Shown here: piece after piece, positions 27,208 to 35,124 of the stretch
Layout of the letters: each line of letters opens with the position of its first letter
How positions within the stretch are numbered: the stretch's first letter is position 1
From: Psychromarinibacter sp048262455
Lineage (GTDB): Bacteria > Pseudomonadota > Alphaproteobacteria > Rhodobacterales > Rhodobacteraceae
Assembly (NCBI GenBank): GCA_048262455.1
Contig: JBLXFD010000019.1
Coordinates: 11,127-75,126 of the forward strand
Direction: 5' to 3'
DNA length: 64,000 nt
The notes under the pieces: model-generated
Database searches by the model: none
What the model saw: the letters and a program-made list of their open reading frames with translations, nothing else
Told to the model about the DNA's origin: nothing
Position numbers and translations under genes: made by a program

Positions 27208-28194
27208 CTAGCTGCCGCCGCCGGCCAGACCCATCACGTCGTCGATCATCTGCTGTCCGCCCTCGACCTCGGCGGCGAACTTCTCGTACAGCGGCGCCGA
27301 GGCGGCGACGAAGGCCTCGCGGTCGGCGGTGTTCACCTCCATCCCGTCGGCCTTCAGCTCGTCCAGCAGCGTGCCCTCGGCGGCGGCCCCCTGCTCGCGC
27401 GCCCACAGCGCCATCTCCTGCGCGGTCTCGGCGAGGATCTGCTGCACCTCGGGGTCCAGCTTCTCGAAGGCGGTCACGCCCACGGTGGGATAGGCGGGCG
27501 AATAGACGTGGTTGGACAGCGACAGGTACTTCTGCACCTCCTGCAGCTTGGCCCCGGCGATGTTGGTCAGCGGGTTCTCCTGCCCGTCGATCACCCCGGT
27601 CTGCAGCGACACGAAGACCTCGGAAAAGGACATCGGCGTCGGGTTGGCGCCGTACTCGCTGAACATCGCCACGCGCCAGGAGGAATTCGGCGTGCGGATC
27701 TTCAGCCCGTCGAGATCGGCGGGGGTGTTGATGGGCCGCTCGTTGTTGGTGATGTGGCGGAACCCGTTCTCCCAGACCGCCAGCGGGCGATAGCCCTGCG
27801 CCTCGGCGGCCGGCACCAGCACGTCCTTGAAGAAGGTGGTGTCGATCTTCGCCAGGTGATCGCGGTCGGCCACCAGGAACGGCAGGTCGAAGATCGCGTA
27901 TTCCGGCGCGATCTCGGGCATGATCGAGGAGGGCAGCGTCATGTGCATGGTGCCGATCTTCAGCTTCTGCAGCATGTCCTTGTCCTTGCCCAGCTGCGAG
28001 CTGTCAAAGACCTTCACCTCGCCCATGTCGCCAAGCTTCTCGTTGGCGCGGCGGGCGAATTCGTGGGCGGTCTGCCCCTGCAGCGAGCTTGGCGTCGCGG
28101 AGATCCCGAAAATGATCTCCTGCTGCGCCAGCGCCGGGCCGGCGGCAAGGCCTGCCGCCAGGGTTGCGGCGACGAAGGTATGTCTCAGTTTCAT
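27208..28194 (-). CDS. TRAP transporter substrate-binding protein (DctP family)
   Basis: Periplasmic receptor of 328 residues. ATG 28194 follows a strong GGAGGAGAG site; the Sec signal ends at GPALAQQ. Family signatures include FDSSQLGKDKDMLQKLKIGTMHM, LDGLKIRTPNSSWRVAMFSEYGANPTPMSFSEVFVSLQTGVIDGQENPLTNI, with the conserved Arg (KIR) that grips a carboxylate. The substrate is therefore an organic acid; the PdxA2 neighbour points to a sugar-acid-like compound. Confidence 0.93.
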   Translation of the reverse strand: MKLRHTFVAATLAAGLAAGPALAQQEIIFGISATPSSLQGQTAHEFARRANEKLGDMGEVKVFDSSQLGKDKDMLQKLKIGTMHMTLPSSIMPEIAPEYAIFDLPFLVADRDHLAKIDTTFFKDVLVPAAEAQGYRPLAVWENGFRHITNNERPINTPADLDGLKIRTPNSSWRVAMFSEYGANPTPMSFSEVFVSLQTGVIDGQENPLTNIAGAKLQEVQKYLSLSNHVYSPAYPTVGVTAFEKLDPEVQQILAETAQEMALWAREQGAAAEGTLLDELKADGMEVNTADREAFVAASAPLYEKFAAEVEGGQQMIDDVMGLAGGGS

Positions 28195-28259
28195 TGTCTC
28201 TCCTCCCAATGGGTTGTCTGAGGTCGTCTGGTCGTGGTCAGCCGATGGTCAGCCGATGG

Positions 28260-29336
28260 TCAGCCGGGCACGTTCTCCCGCAGCAGGCCGGCGATCCGTT
28301 CCGGCAGCCGCTCGCGCAGCCCGGGGTCGATCTCGCCGCGCGGCTGCATGGCGGCCAGCCGGCGGCCCAGGGCGGCGGCGTTGAAGGTGGCGCCGGTATC
28401 GGCCACCCCCTGCCCCGCGATGTCGTAGGCGGTGCCGTGGGCCGGGGTCACGATGGGAAAGCCGTAGCCCGCGATCAGCGTGACGCCGCGGTCGAAGCCC
28501 AGCAGCTTCATCGCGATCTGCCCCTGGTCGTGGAACATGGTCAGCACCGCGTCGAACTCTCCCTTCACCGCGCGCACGAAGACGGTGTCCGAGGGCACCG
28601 GCCCGGTGACGGCCAGCTGCGCCTGTTGCGCGCGCTCCACCGCCGGGCGGATCAGGTCCTCGTCCTCGTCGCCGAAGTTGCGCCCGTCCCCGGCGTGGGG
28701 GTTCAGCGCGGCGACTCCGATGCGCGGCCGCTCGAACCCGGCGGCGCGCATGACCTCGTCGGTCAGGCGCAGGCTGTCGAAGATCCGCTCCGCGCTCAGC
28801 ATGTCCGCCACGTCGCGCAGCGGCACGTGCGAGGTGACGCGGGCGTTCCAGACCTCGTCGAGCACGTTGAACTCGCGCCCCGACCGGGCGGCGTCGATGG
28901 TGCGGTTGATGAACCCGATCTCGTCCACGTAGTCGGGCGAGGCAAGGCGCATGGCGTGCTTGTTGAAGGGGGTGAAGAACACCGTGTCCGCCAGGCCCGA
29001 CTGCGCCGCCAGCAGCGCGGCGGCGAAGTTCTGCAGCGAGGCGCGGCCGCCTGCGGGCGAGGATTCGCCCAGCGGCACCGCCTCTGGATCGCAGTTCGCG
29101 AGGTCGACCAGCAGGCTGCCCTCCGGCAGCGGCCACGACAGGGCGTCCACCGATAGCGCCGGCAGGTCCACCGAGACCCCCGCGTGCCGGGCGCCCTGCT
29201 GCACCATGCGGGCATCGCCGAAGATCACCAGGTCGCCGGGGTTCGCCACGTCGTCCGCAAGGACGCGCGCCGCCAGTTCCGGCCCGATACCTCCGGCATC
29301 GCCGATCGCCATGGCCACGCGGCCGGATCCTGTCAT
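28260..29336 (-). CDS. pdxA2: 4-hydroxythreonine-4-phosphate dehydrogenase family protein (PdxA2-like)
   Basis: NAD-dependent, metal-dependent decarboxylating dehydrogenase, 358 residues. ATG 29336 follows GGAGGGG. Family motifs: GDAGGIGPEL, SHVPLRDV, ALNPHAGDGRNFG and the metal-site HDQGQIAMKLLGFDRGV. Although the fold is that of PdxA (pyridoxal phosphate synthesis), its place beside a TRAP importer and a GntR regulator fits PdxA2, which oxidises a phosphorylated sugar acid such as 4-phospho-erythronate or -threonate. The usual DUF1537 kinase is absent here. Confidence 0.85.
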   Translation of the reverse strand: MTGSGRVAMAIGDAGGIGPELAARVLADDVANPGDLVIFGDARMVQQGARHAGVSVDLPALSVDALSWPLPEGSLLVDLANCDPEAVPLGESSPAGGRASLQNFAAALLAAQSGLADTVFFTPFNKHAMRLASPDYVDEIGFINRTIDAARSGREFNVLDEVWNARVTSHVPLRDVADMLSAERIFDSLRLTDEVMRAAGFERPRIGVAALNPHAGDGRNFGDEDEDLIRPAVERAQQAQLAVTGPVPSDTVFVRAVKGEFDAVLTMFHDQGQIAMKLLGFDRGVTLIAGYGFPIVTPAHGTAYDIAGQGVADTGATFNAAALGRRLAAMQPRGEIDPGLRERLPERIAGLLRENVPG

Positions 29337-29361
29337 GTCGCCCCTCCCCGATTCTTGTATT

Positions 29362-29378
29362 TTGTATACATGATACAA
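29362..29378. promoter_or_regulatory. candidate GntR operator, TTGTAT-N5-ATACAA palindrome
   Basis: Perfect 17-base palindrome (arms TTGTAT and ATACAA, spacer ACATG) in the 102-base gap between the divergent pdxA2/TRAP operon and the GntR gene. A further TTGTAT lies at 29355-29360. FadR/FCD-type GntR proteins bind short TNGTATACNA-like palindromes of this shape. It could control both divergent promoters. Confidence 0.65.
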
Positions 29379-29438
29379 CTATCGACTTGCAACGCCTTGT
29401 TGGTTATCCTGTTCGAACCGCATCAACGGGCCTGAAAG

Positions 29439-30116
29439 ATGTCTGATTACACCGACTTGTCTGCCGCCGGCGCATTGGCGATCAAGAACCGCTCGCTGCA
29501 CGACCAGGTCGCCAGCCGCGTGCGTGACATGATCATCGAGGGGATTCTCGAACCCGGCAGCCGCATCGACGAGGCGCGCCTGATCGATGATCTCGGCGTC
29601 TCGCGCACCCCCTTCCGCGAGGCGCTGCGCACGCTGGCGGCCGAGGGGCTGGTGATCGTGCGTCCCTCGAAGGGCAGCACCATACGCAAGCTGACGCCAG
29701 AGGACGTCTTTTCCATGCTGGAGGTTCTGGGCCACCTGGAGCGGCTGGCGGGGCAACTGGCCTGCCAGCGCGCCTCCGAGGACGAGATCGCCGGCCTCGT
29801 GGACCTGCACAACCGCATGATGGCCTTCTACAGGTCGCGCGACCGGATGCCCTATTACAAGCTGAACCAGGAATTCCACAGCCGCCTCACCGCGTTGTCG
29901 AAGAACCAGACCCTGATCGAGATGCAGTCGAACCTGCAGGCCCGGCTGAAGCGCATCCGCTACATCGGCAACCAGACGCCGGAGAACTGGACCGGCGCGG
30001 TGCAGGACCACGAGGCGATGGTGGCGGCGCTCTCGGCGCGGGACGGGGGCGGGCTGGGGGACGTGATGGCCGCCCACCTCAGCAATACCTGGGAACGGGT
30101 GAAGGACAGCCTGTAG
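29439..30116 (+). CDS. GntR family transcriptional regulator (FCD subfamily)
   Basis: 225 residues: an N-terminal winged HTH (LHDQVASRVRDMIIEGILEPGSRIDEARLIDDLGVSRTPFREALRTLAAEGLV region) and an FCD effector domain with metal-ligand-like residues (FHSRL, DHEAMVAAL). It is divergent from the TRAP/pdxA2 operon, which it most likely represses until the transported acid or its product binds. It is convergent with xseA, with four bases between them. Confidence 0.92.
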   Translation: MSDYTDLSAAGALAIKNRSLHDQVASRVRDMIIEGILEPGSRIDEARLIDDLGVSRTPFREALRTLAAEGLVIVRPSKGSTIRKLTPEDVFSMLEVLGHLERLAGQLACQRASEDEIAGLVDLHNRMMAFYRSRDRMPYYKLNQEFHSRLTALSKNQTLIEMQSNLQARLKRIRYIGNQTPENWTGAVQDHEAMVAALSARDGGGLGDVMAAHLSNTWERVKDSL

Positions 30117-30120
30117 GGGC

Positions 30121-31668
30121 CTAGAACAGCGAGCCCTGCTGCGGCGGCTCCTCTGCCTTGCCGCGCCGCGCCGGGCGGCCGCCGATTTTCAGGCGGCCAT
30201 CGGCGAACTCCACCTCCAGCCCGGTCGCGGCCTCGGCCTCGGCCTTGCGCGTCACCACGCCGCCGTCGCCGCGCACCACGGCATAGCCGCGCTTCAGCGT
30301 CTCGCGGTAGCCAAGGCTCTGGCGCAGCCGTTCCAGCGCCTCCAGCCGCTTGTGCCAGACCTCCAGCCGCGCCCGGCCCGCCGCCGCCAGCCGCGCCGCG
30401 GCGGTGGCGACGCAGTCGGTCTGCCGCCGGCGGTCCCGGCTCAGCAAGTCCGGCCGCAGGCGCGCCGCCAGCCGCTGCAGGTCCCGCTCGCGCAGCCCGC
30501 GCCCGCGTCCCAGTGCCGGGGTCAGTCGCGCCGCCCCCTGTGCCAGCCGCGCCCGGCGGTCCGCCAGCATCCGGCGCAGCACGCCGGGGCGCAGGTGCGC
30601 CGCCGCCTCGGCCAGCCGCGCGCGCTTGCGCTCGCGCATCCGGTCCAGCGCGCCGGGCAGGCGCAGGGCCGCGAAGGCCAGCCGCTGGCGCGCGGGGGCG
30701 GCCAGGGTTTCGGGCCGGGGCAGCGCGCGGGACAGGTCCCCCAGCCGCTGCCGCCGCCGCGCGATCCCCTGCGCCGTGCAGCGCCGCAGACGGGCCTCCT
30801 GCGCCTCGGTCCAGTTCAGCAGCTCCAGCCGCACCGGCACCGCCAGTTCCGCCGCCGCGGTGGGCGTCGGCGCGCGGCGGTCGGAGACGTAGTCGATCAG
30901 CGTTGTGTCCGTCTCGTGCCCCACGGCGGAGATCAGCGGGATCCGGCTGGCCGCCGCCGCCCGCGCCACCGATTCCTCGTTGAAGCCCCACAGGTCCTCG
31001 ATCGACCCGCCGCCCCGCGCGACGATCAGCAGGTCCGGCCGCGGCACCGCGCCGCCGGGAGTCAGCCGGTTGAAGCCCTCGATGGCCCGCGTCACCTCCG
31101 GCGCGCAGCGCTCGCCCTGCACCGCCACGGGCCAGATCAGCACCTTGCGCGGAAAGCGGTCGCGCAGCCGGTGCAGGATGTCGCGGATCACCGCGCCCGA
31201 GGGCGAGGTGATCACGCCGATCACCTCCGGCAGGTAGGGCAGCGGCTTCTTGCGCCCGGCGTCGAACAGCCCCTCGGCCTCCAGCGCCTTCTTGCGCTTT
31301 TCCAGCATCGCCATCAGCGCGCCGACACCGGCGGGGCGGATGTCCTCGATCACCATCTGGTACTTCGACTGCCCGCCGAAGGTGGTCAGCCGCCCCGTGG
31401 CGATCACCTCCATCCCCTCCTCGGGGGGCGTGGCCAGTCGGCCCGCGACGCCCTTCCAGACCACGCTGGCAAGGCAGTTCCGGTCGTCCTTCAGGTCAAG
31501 GTAGATGTGGCCCGAGCGCGGCCGCGACACGCGCCCCACCTCGCCGCGAACCCGAACCTGGCCAAATTCGCCCTCCACAACGCGTTTCACGGCCCCCGAC
31601 AGCTCGGAGACCGTGAACTCGTGCGCGTTTCCGCCCGTGGGCGGGTCTTCGTCGATCAGGTCGGACAT
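30121..31668 (-). CDS. xseA: exodeoxyribonuclease VII large subunit
   Basis: Large subunit of the single-strand-specific exonuclease, 515 residues. It has an N-terminal OB fold (FTVSELSGAVKRVVEGEFGQVRVRGEVGRVSRPRSGHIYLDLKDD), the catalytic core (VIGVITSPSGAVIRDILHRL, IVARGGGSIEDLWGFNEE, SAVGHETDTTLIDYVSDRRAPTPTAAAE) and a long Arg/Ala-rich coiled-coil region. ATG 31668 was chosen; another start lies 12 bases upstream. The coiled-coil segment is exceptionally Arg-rich, which fits the high GC content. Confidence 0.96.
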   Translation of the reverse strand: MSDLIDEDPPTGGNAHEFTVSELSGAVKRVVEGEFGQVRVRGEVGRVSRPRSGHIYLDLKDDRNCLASVVWKGVAGRLATPPEEGMEVIATGRLTTFGGQSKYQMVIEDIRPAGVGALMAMLEKRKKALEAEGLFDAGRKKPLPYLPEVIGVITSPSGAVIRDILHRLRDRFPRKVLIWPVAVQGERCAPEVTRAIEGFNRLTPGGAVPRPDLLIVARGGGSIEDLWGFNEESVARAAAASRIPLISAVGHETDTTLIDYVSDRRAPTPTAAAELAVPVRLELLNWTEAQEARLRRCTAQGIARRRQRLGDLSRALPRPETLAAPARQRLAFAALRLPGALDRMRERKRARLAEAAAHLRPGVLRRMLADRRARLAQGAARLTPALGRGRGLRERDLQRLAARLRPDLLSRDRRRQTDCVATAAARLAAAGRARLEVWHKRLEALERLRQSLGYRETLKRGYAVVRGDGGVVTRKAEAEAATGLEVEFADGRLKIGGRPARRGKAEEPPQQGSLF

Positions 31669-31705
31669 GGATCCATCCATGCCCGATCCCGCGGCAAAGG
31701 AAAAG

Positions 31706-32266
31706 TCAGGCCGCGTCGCGCTGGTGCTTTCCCTCGGCGATCTCCTCCACCAGCTTGGCGCAGAAGGCATCGAGGTCGCCGGGGTTGCGGCTGGTGACGA
31801 GGCCGTTGTCGGTGACGACTTCCTTGTCCTCCCAGTGGCCGCCGGCGTTGATCACGTCGGTCTTGATCGACTTGTAGGACGTCAGCTTGCGCCCGTGCAC
31901 CAGGCCGCATTCGATCAGCAGCCAAGGCGCGTGGCAGATGGCGCCGATCGGCTTGCCGGCCTCGAAGAAGGCGTGGACCAGCCGCAGCGCGTCCTCTTCC
32001 ACCCGCAGCAGGTCCGGGTTGATCTGCCCGCCCGGCAGCACCAGCGCGTGGTAATCCTCGTGGCTGACGTCCTTCAGCGCGCGGTCCACCTTCACCGGGT
32101 TGCCCCAGTTGTCGGTGTCCCAGCCCTTGATCTCGCCGTCCTCGGGCGAGACCACGTGCACCTCGGCGCCGGCTTCCTTCAGCTTCTTCAGCGGCACCTC
32201 CAGTTCCGACTGCTCGAAACCGTGGGTGGCGAGAATCGCGATCTTCTTTCCGTCCAGCTTGGCCAT
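31706..32266 (-). CDS. DJ-1/PfpI family protein (type 1 glutamine amidotransferase-like)
   Basis: 186 residues of the PfpI/YhbO group. The nucleophile elbow AICHAPW has C111 and H112; the supporting E18 lies in GFEQSE. The family includes proteins reported as deglycases or general stress proteins and is not a classical amidotransferase. It begins 160 bases from the divergent purD and ends 37 bases before xseA. Confidence 0.92.
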   Translation of the reverse strand: MAKLDGKKIAILATHGFEQSELEVPLKKLKEAGAEVHVVSPEDGEIKGWDTDNWGNPVKVDRALKDVSHEDYHALVLPGGQINPDLLRVEEDALRLVHAFFEAGKPIGAICHAPWLLIECGLVHGRKLTSYKSIKTDVINAGGHWEDKEVVTDNGLVTSRNPGDLDAFCAKLVEEIAEGKHQRDAA

Positions 32267-32426
32267 GATGACCTCCGTTCAATGCGTTGCATGTCTGTCG
32301 GCCCTATCAACCCGTGGACGCCGCCCATGTTCCTTGCACCCCCGGTGACGTGACCGGAGCCCCGCCTTCCTTGCACCCCGGCCGCCGCGCGCCTAATCAG
32401 GCGGCAATTCGGCAGCGGAGCGTGAC

Positions 32427-33698
32427 ATGAACATCCTGATCCTCGGCGGCGGCGGGCGCGAACACGCGCTGGCCTGGGCCTGCCTGCAGAACCCCAAGTG
32501 CGACCGGCTGATCGTGGCGCCCGGCAACGCCGGCATCGCCGCCATCGCCGACTGCGCCGCGCTGGACATCGAGGACGGGGCGGCGGTGGTGGACTTTGCC
32601 GTCGCCGAATCCATCGACTTCGTGATCGTCGGCCCCGAGGCGCCGCTGGCCGCCGGGGTCGCGGACGAGCTGCGGGCGGCGGGCATCCTGTGCTTCGGCC
32701 CGTCCAGGGCTGCGGCGGCGCTGGAGGCTTCGAAGCGGTTCACCAAGGAGGTCTGCGATGCCTGCGGCGCCCCAACCGCCGCCTGGGCCCGCTTTACCGA
32801 CCCGGTGGCGGCCAAGGAATACCTGCAGGAACAGGGCGTGCCGATCGTGGTCAAGGCCGACGGGCTGGCCGCCGGCAAGGGCGTGGTGGTGGCGATGACC
32901 GAGGCCGAGGCCATGGGCGCCATCGACGACATGTTCGGCGGCGCCTTCGGCGCGGCCGGGGCCGAGGTGGTGATCGAGGAATTCATGGAGGGCGAGGAAG
33001 CCTCGTTCTTCGTGCTCTGCGACGGCACCGACGTGCTGCCGGTGGGCACCGCGCAGGACCACAAGCGCGTCGGCGAGGGCGACACCGGCCCCAACACCGG
33101 CGGCATGGGCGCCTATTCTCCCGCCCCGGTGCTGACCGACGAGATCGCAGAGCGCGCGCTGGCCGAGATCATCCGCCCCACGGTGGCCGAGATGGCCCGC
33201 CGCGGCACGCCCTACCAGGGGGTGCTCTACGCCGGCCTGATGATCCGGGACGGGGCGCCGCGGCTGGTGGAATACAACGTGCGCTTCGGCGATCCCGAGT
33301 GCCAGCCGCTGATGATGCGGCTGGGCGCGCAGGCGCTGGACCTGATGCACGCCTGCGCCGAGCAGCGGCTGGGCGGGATGCAGGTGAACTGGGCCGACGA
33401 CCACGCGCTTTGCGTGGTGATGGCCTCGAACGGCTACCCCGGCCCCTACGACAAAGGCAGCACCATCGGCGGGCTGGAACGGCTTCCCGAGGACAGCCAC
33501 CACATGGTGTTCCACGCCGGCACAGCGCTGGAGGACGGGCGCATCACCGCCAGCGGCGGCCGGGTGCTGAACGTCACCGCGCGCGGCGGCGACTTGGCCG
33601 AGGCGCGCAGCCGCGCCTACGACCTGGTGGAGGGGATCGACTGGCCCGGGGGGTTCTTCCGGCGCGACATCGGCTGGCGCGCCCTGGGCCAGCCCTAG
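32427..33698 (+). CDS. purD: phosphoribosylamine-glycine ligase
   Basis: ATP-grasp enzyme of purine synthesis (second step), 423 residues. It opens MNILILGGGGREHALAWA and has the PurD blocks VGPEAPLAAGVADEL, VKADGLAAGKGVVVA, PNTGGMGAYSPAPV and YVNLRFGDPE-like VEYNVRFGDPECQPLM. A GGAG site lies just upstream. It is convergent with trpB. Confidence 0.97.
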   Translation: MNILILGGGGREHALAWACLQNPKCDRLIVAPGNAGIAAIADCAALDIEDGAAVVDFAVAESIDFVIVGPEAPLAAGVADELRAAGILCFGPSRAAAALEASKRFTKEVCDACGAPTAAWARFTDPVAAKEYLQEQGVPIVVKADGLAAGKGVVVAMTEAEAMGAIDDMFGGAFGAAGAEVVIEEFMEGEEASFFVLCDGTDVLPVGTAQDHKRVGEGDTGPNTGGMGAYSPAPVLTDEIAERALAEIIRPTVAEMARRGTPYQGVLYAGLMIRDGAPRLVEYNVRFGDPECQPLMMRLGAQALDLMHACAEQRLGGMQVNWADDHALCVVMASNGYPGPYDKGSTIGGLERLPEDSHHMVFHAGTALEDGRITASGGRVLNVTARGGDLAEARSRAYDLVEGIDWPGGFFRRDIGWRALGQP

Positions 33699-33720
33699 GA
33701 CGCGCCGGCGGGGCGGCGGC

Positions 33721-34950
33721 TCAGGCGCCGCCCATGTCCATCCCCAGCGCCTTGGCGACGGTGAAGATGTCCTTGTCGCCGCGCCCGCACATGTTCATGC
33801 AGATCAGGTGGTCCGAGGGCAGCTCCGGCGCGATCTTCAGCACGTGGGCCAGCGCGTGGCTGGGCTCCAGCGCCGGAATGATGCCCTCGCTCTCGCAGCA
33901 CACCTGGAAGGCGTCCAGCGCCTCGCGGTCGGTGATCGAGACGTATTCGGCCCGGCCGATGTCGTGCAGCCAGGAATGCTCGGGCCCGATGCCGGGGTAG
34001 TCCAGCCCGGCCGAGATGCTGAAGCCTTCGAGGATCTGCCCGTCGTCGTCCTGCAGCAGGTAGGTGCGGTTGCCGTGCAGCACGCCGGGACGGCCGCCGG
34101 TCAGCGAAGCGCAGTGCTGCATCTTGTCGTCGACACCCTTGCCCCCGGCCTCGACCCCGATGATCCGCACGCTCTTGTCGTCGAGGAACGGGTAGAACAG
34201 CCCCATGGCGTTCGATCCGCCGCCGATCGCGGCGATGATGGTGTCGGGCAGACGGCCCTCGGCCTCGTGCATCTGCTCTTTCGCTTCCTTGCCGATGATC
34301 GCCTGGAAGTCGCGCACCATGGCCGGGTACGGGTGCGGGCCCGCCACCGTGCCGATGCAGTAGAAGGTGTCGCGCACGTTGGTGACCCAGTCGCGCAGCG
34401 CGTCGTTCATCGCGTCCTTCAGGGTGCCGCGGCCGGAGGTCACCGGCACCACCTCGGCCCCCAGCAGGCGCATGCGGAAGACGTTGGGCTTCTGCCGCTC
34501 GACGTCGTGCGCGCCCATGTAGACCACGCACTTCAGCCCGAACTTGGCGCAGACGGTGGCGGTGGCCACCCCGTGCTGCCCCGCCCCGGTCTCGGCGATG
34601 ATGCGGGTCTTGCCCATGCGGCGGGCGAGGATGATCTGCCCCAGCACATTGTTGATCTTGTGCGCGCCGGTGTGGTTCAGCTCGTCCCGCTTGAAATACA
34701 CCTTGGCCCCGCCCAGCCGCTCTGTCAGCCGCTCGGCGTGGTACAGCGGGCTGGGGCGGCCCACGTAGTGCTTCCACAGGAAGTCCATCTCGTCCCAGAA
34801 GCTCTGGTCGGTCTTGGCATGCTCGTACTGCGCCTCGAGGTCGAGGATCAGCGGCATCAGCGTCTCCGACACGAAACGCCCGCCGAACTGGCCGAAGCGG
34901 CCGTTCTCGTCGGGACCGGTCATGAAGGAATTGATGAGATCTTCGGGCAT
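33721..34950 (-). CDS. trpB: tryptophan synthase beta chain
   Basis: PLP enzyme joining indole and serine, 409 residues. The PLP lysine is K98 in LNHTGAHKINN. Other blocks are GQFGGRFVSETLMP, AETGAGQHGVATAT, IGGGSNAMGLFYPF and GLDYPGIGPEHSWL. It is the short TrpB1 type. Normally directly after trpF, here it is separated from it by about 2 kb holding an antisense esterase gene. trpA is not in the window. Confidence 0.97.
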   Translation of the reverse strand: MPEDLINSFMTGPDENGRFGQFGGRFVSETLMPLILDLEAQYEHAKTDQSFWDEMDFLWKHYVGRPSPLYHAERLTERLGGAKVYFKRDELNHTGAHKINNVLGQIILARRMGKTRIIAETGAGQHGVATATVCAKFGLKCVVYMGAHDVERQKPNVFRMRLLGAEVVPVTSGRGTLKDAMNDALRDWVTNVRDTFYCIGTVAGPHPYPAMVRDFQAIIGKEAKEQMHEAEGRLPDTIIAAIGGGSNAMGLFYPFLDDKSVRIIGVEAGGKGVDDKMQHCASLTGGRPGVLHGNRTYLLQDDDGQILEGFSISAGLDYPGIGPEHSWLHDIGRAEYVSITDREALDAFQVCCESEGIIPALEPSHALAHVLKIAPELPSDHLICMNMCGRGDKDIFTVAKALGMDMGGA

Positions 34951-35124
34951 GGGTCTCTCCGCTGTCGGACCCGGCAGGGATACCTGCCCCGGCGCGCCGG
35001 AACAAGCGCCAAGCCGGGGGAACGGGCCTTAGGGTTTTCTGCCTTACCCATGGTCAACGGCATTGACGCTGCCCGCCGCGCTGGCCAGACTTCGGGCGAC
35101 GGGGAAGAAGAAGAGGAAGATGGT

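Noticed and set aside
30352..31797. 481-codon plus-strand frame antisense to xseA
   Set aside because: Arg/Gln/His-rich shadow of xseA without ribosome site or recognisable domain.
33808..35124. Long open frame on the plus strand continuous with the esterase gene
   Set aside because: The first 439 codons are antisense to trpB and lack any plausible protein signature; the esterase has its own ribosome site and signal peptide at ATG 35125.
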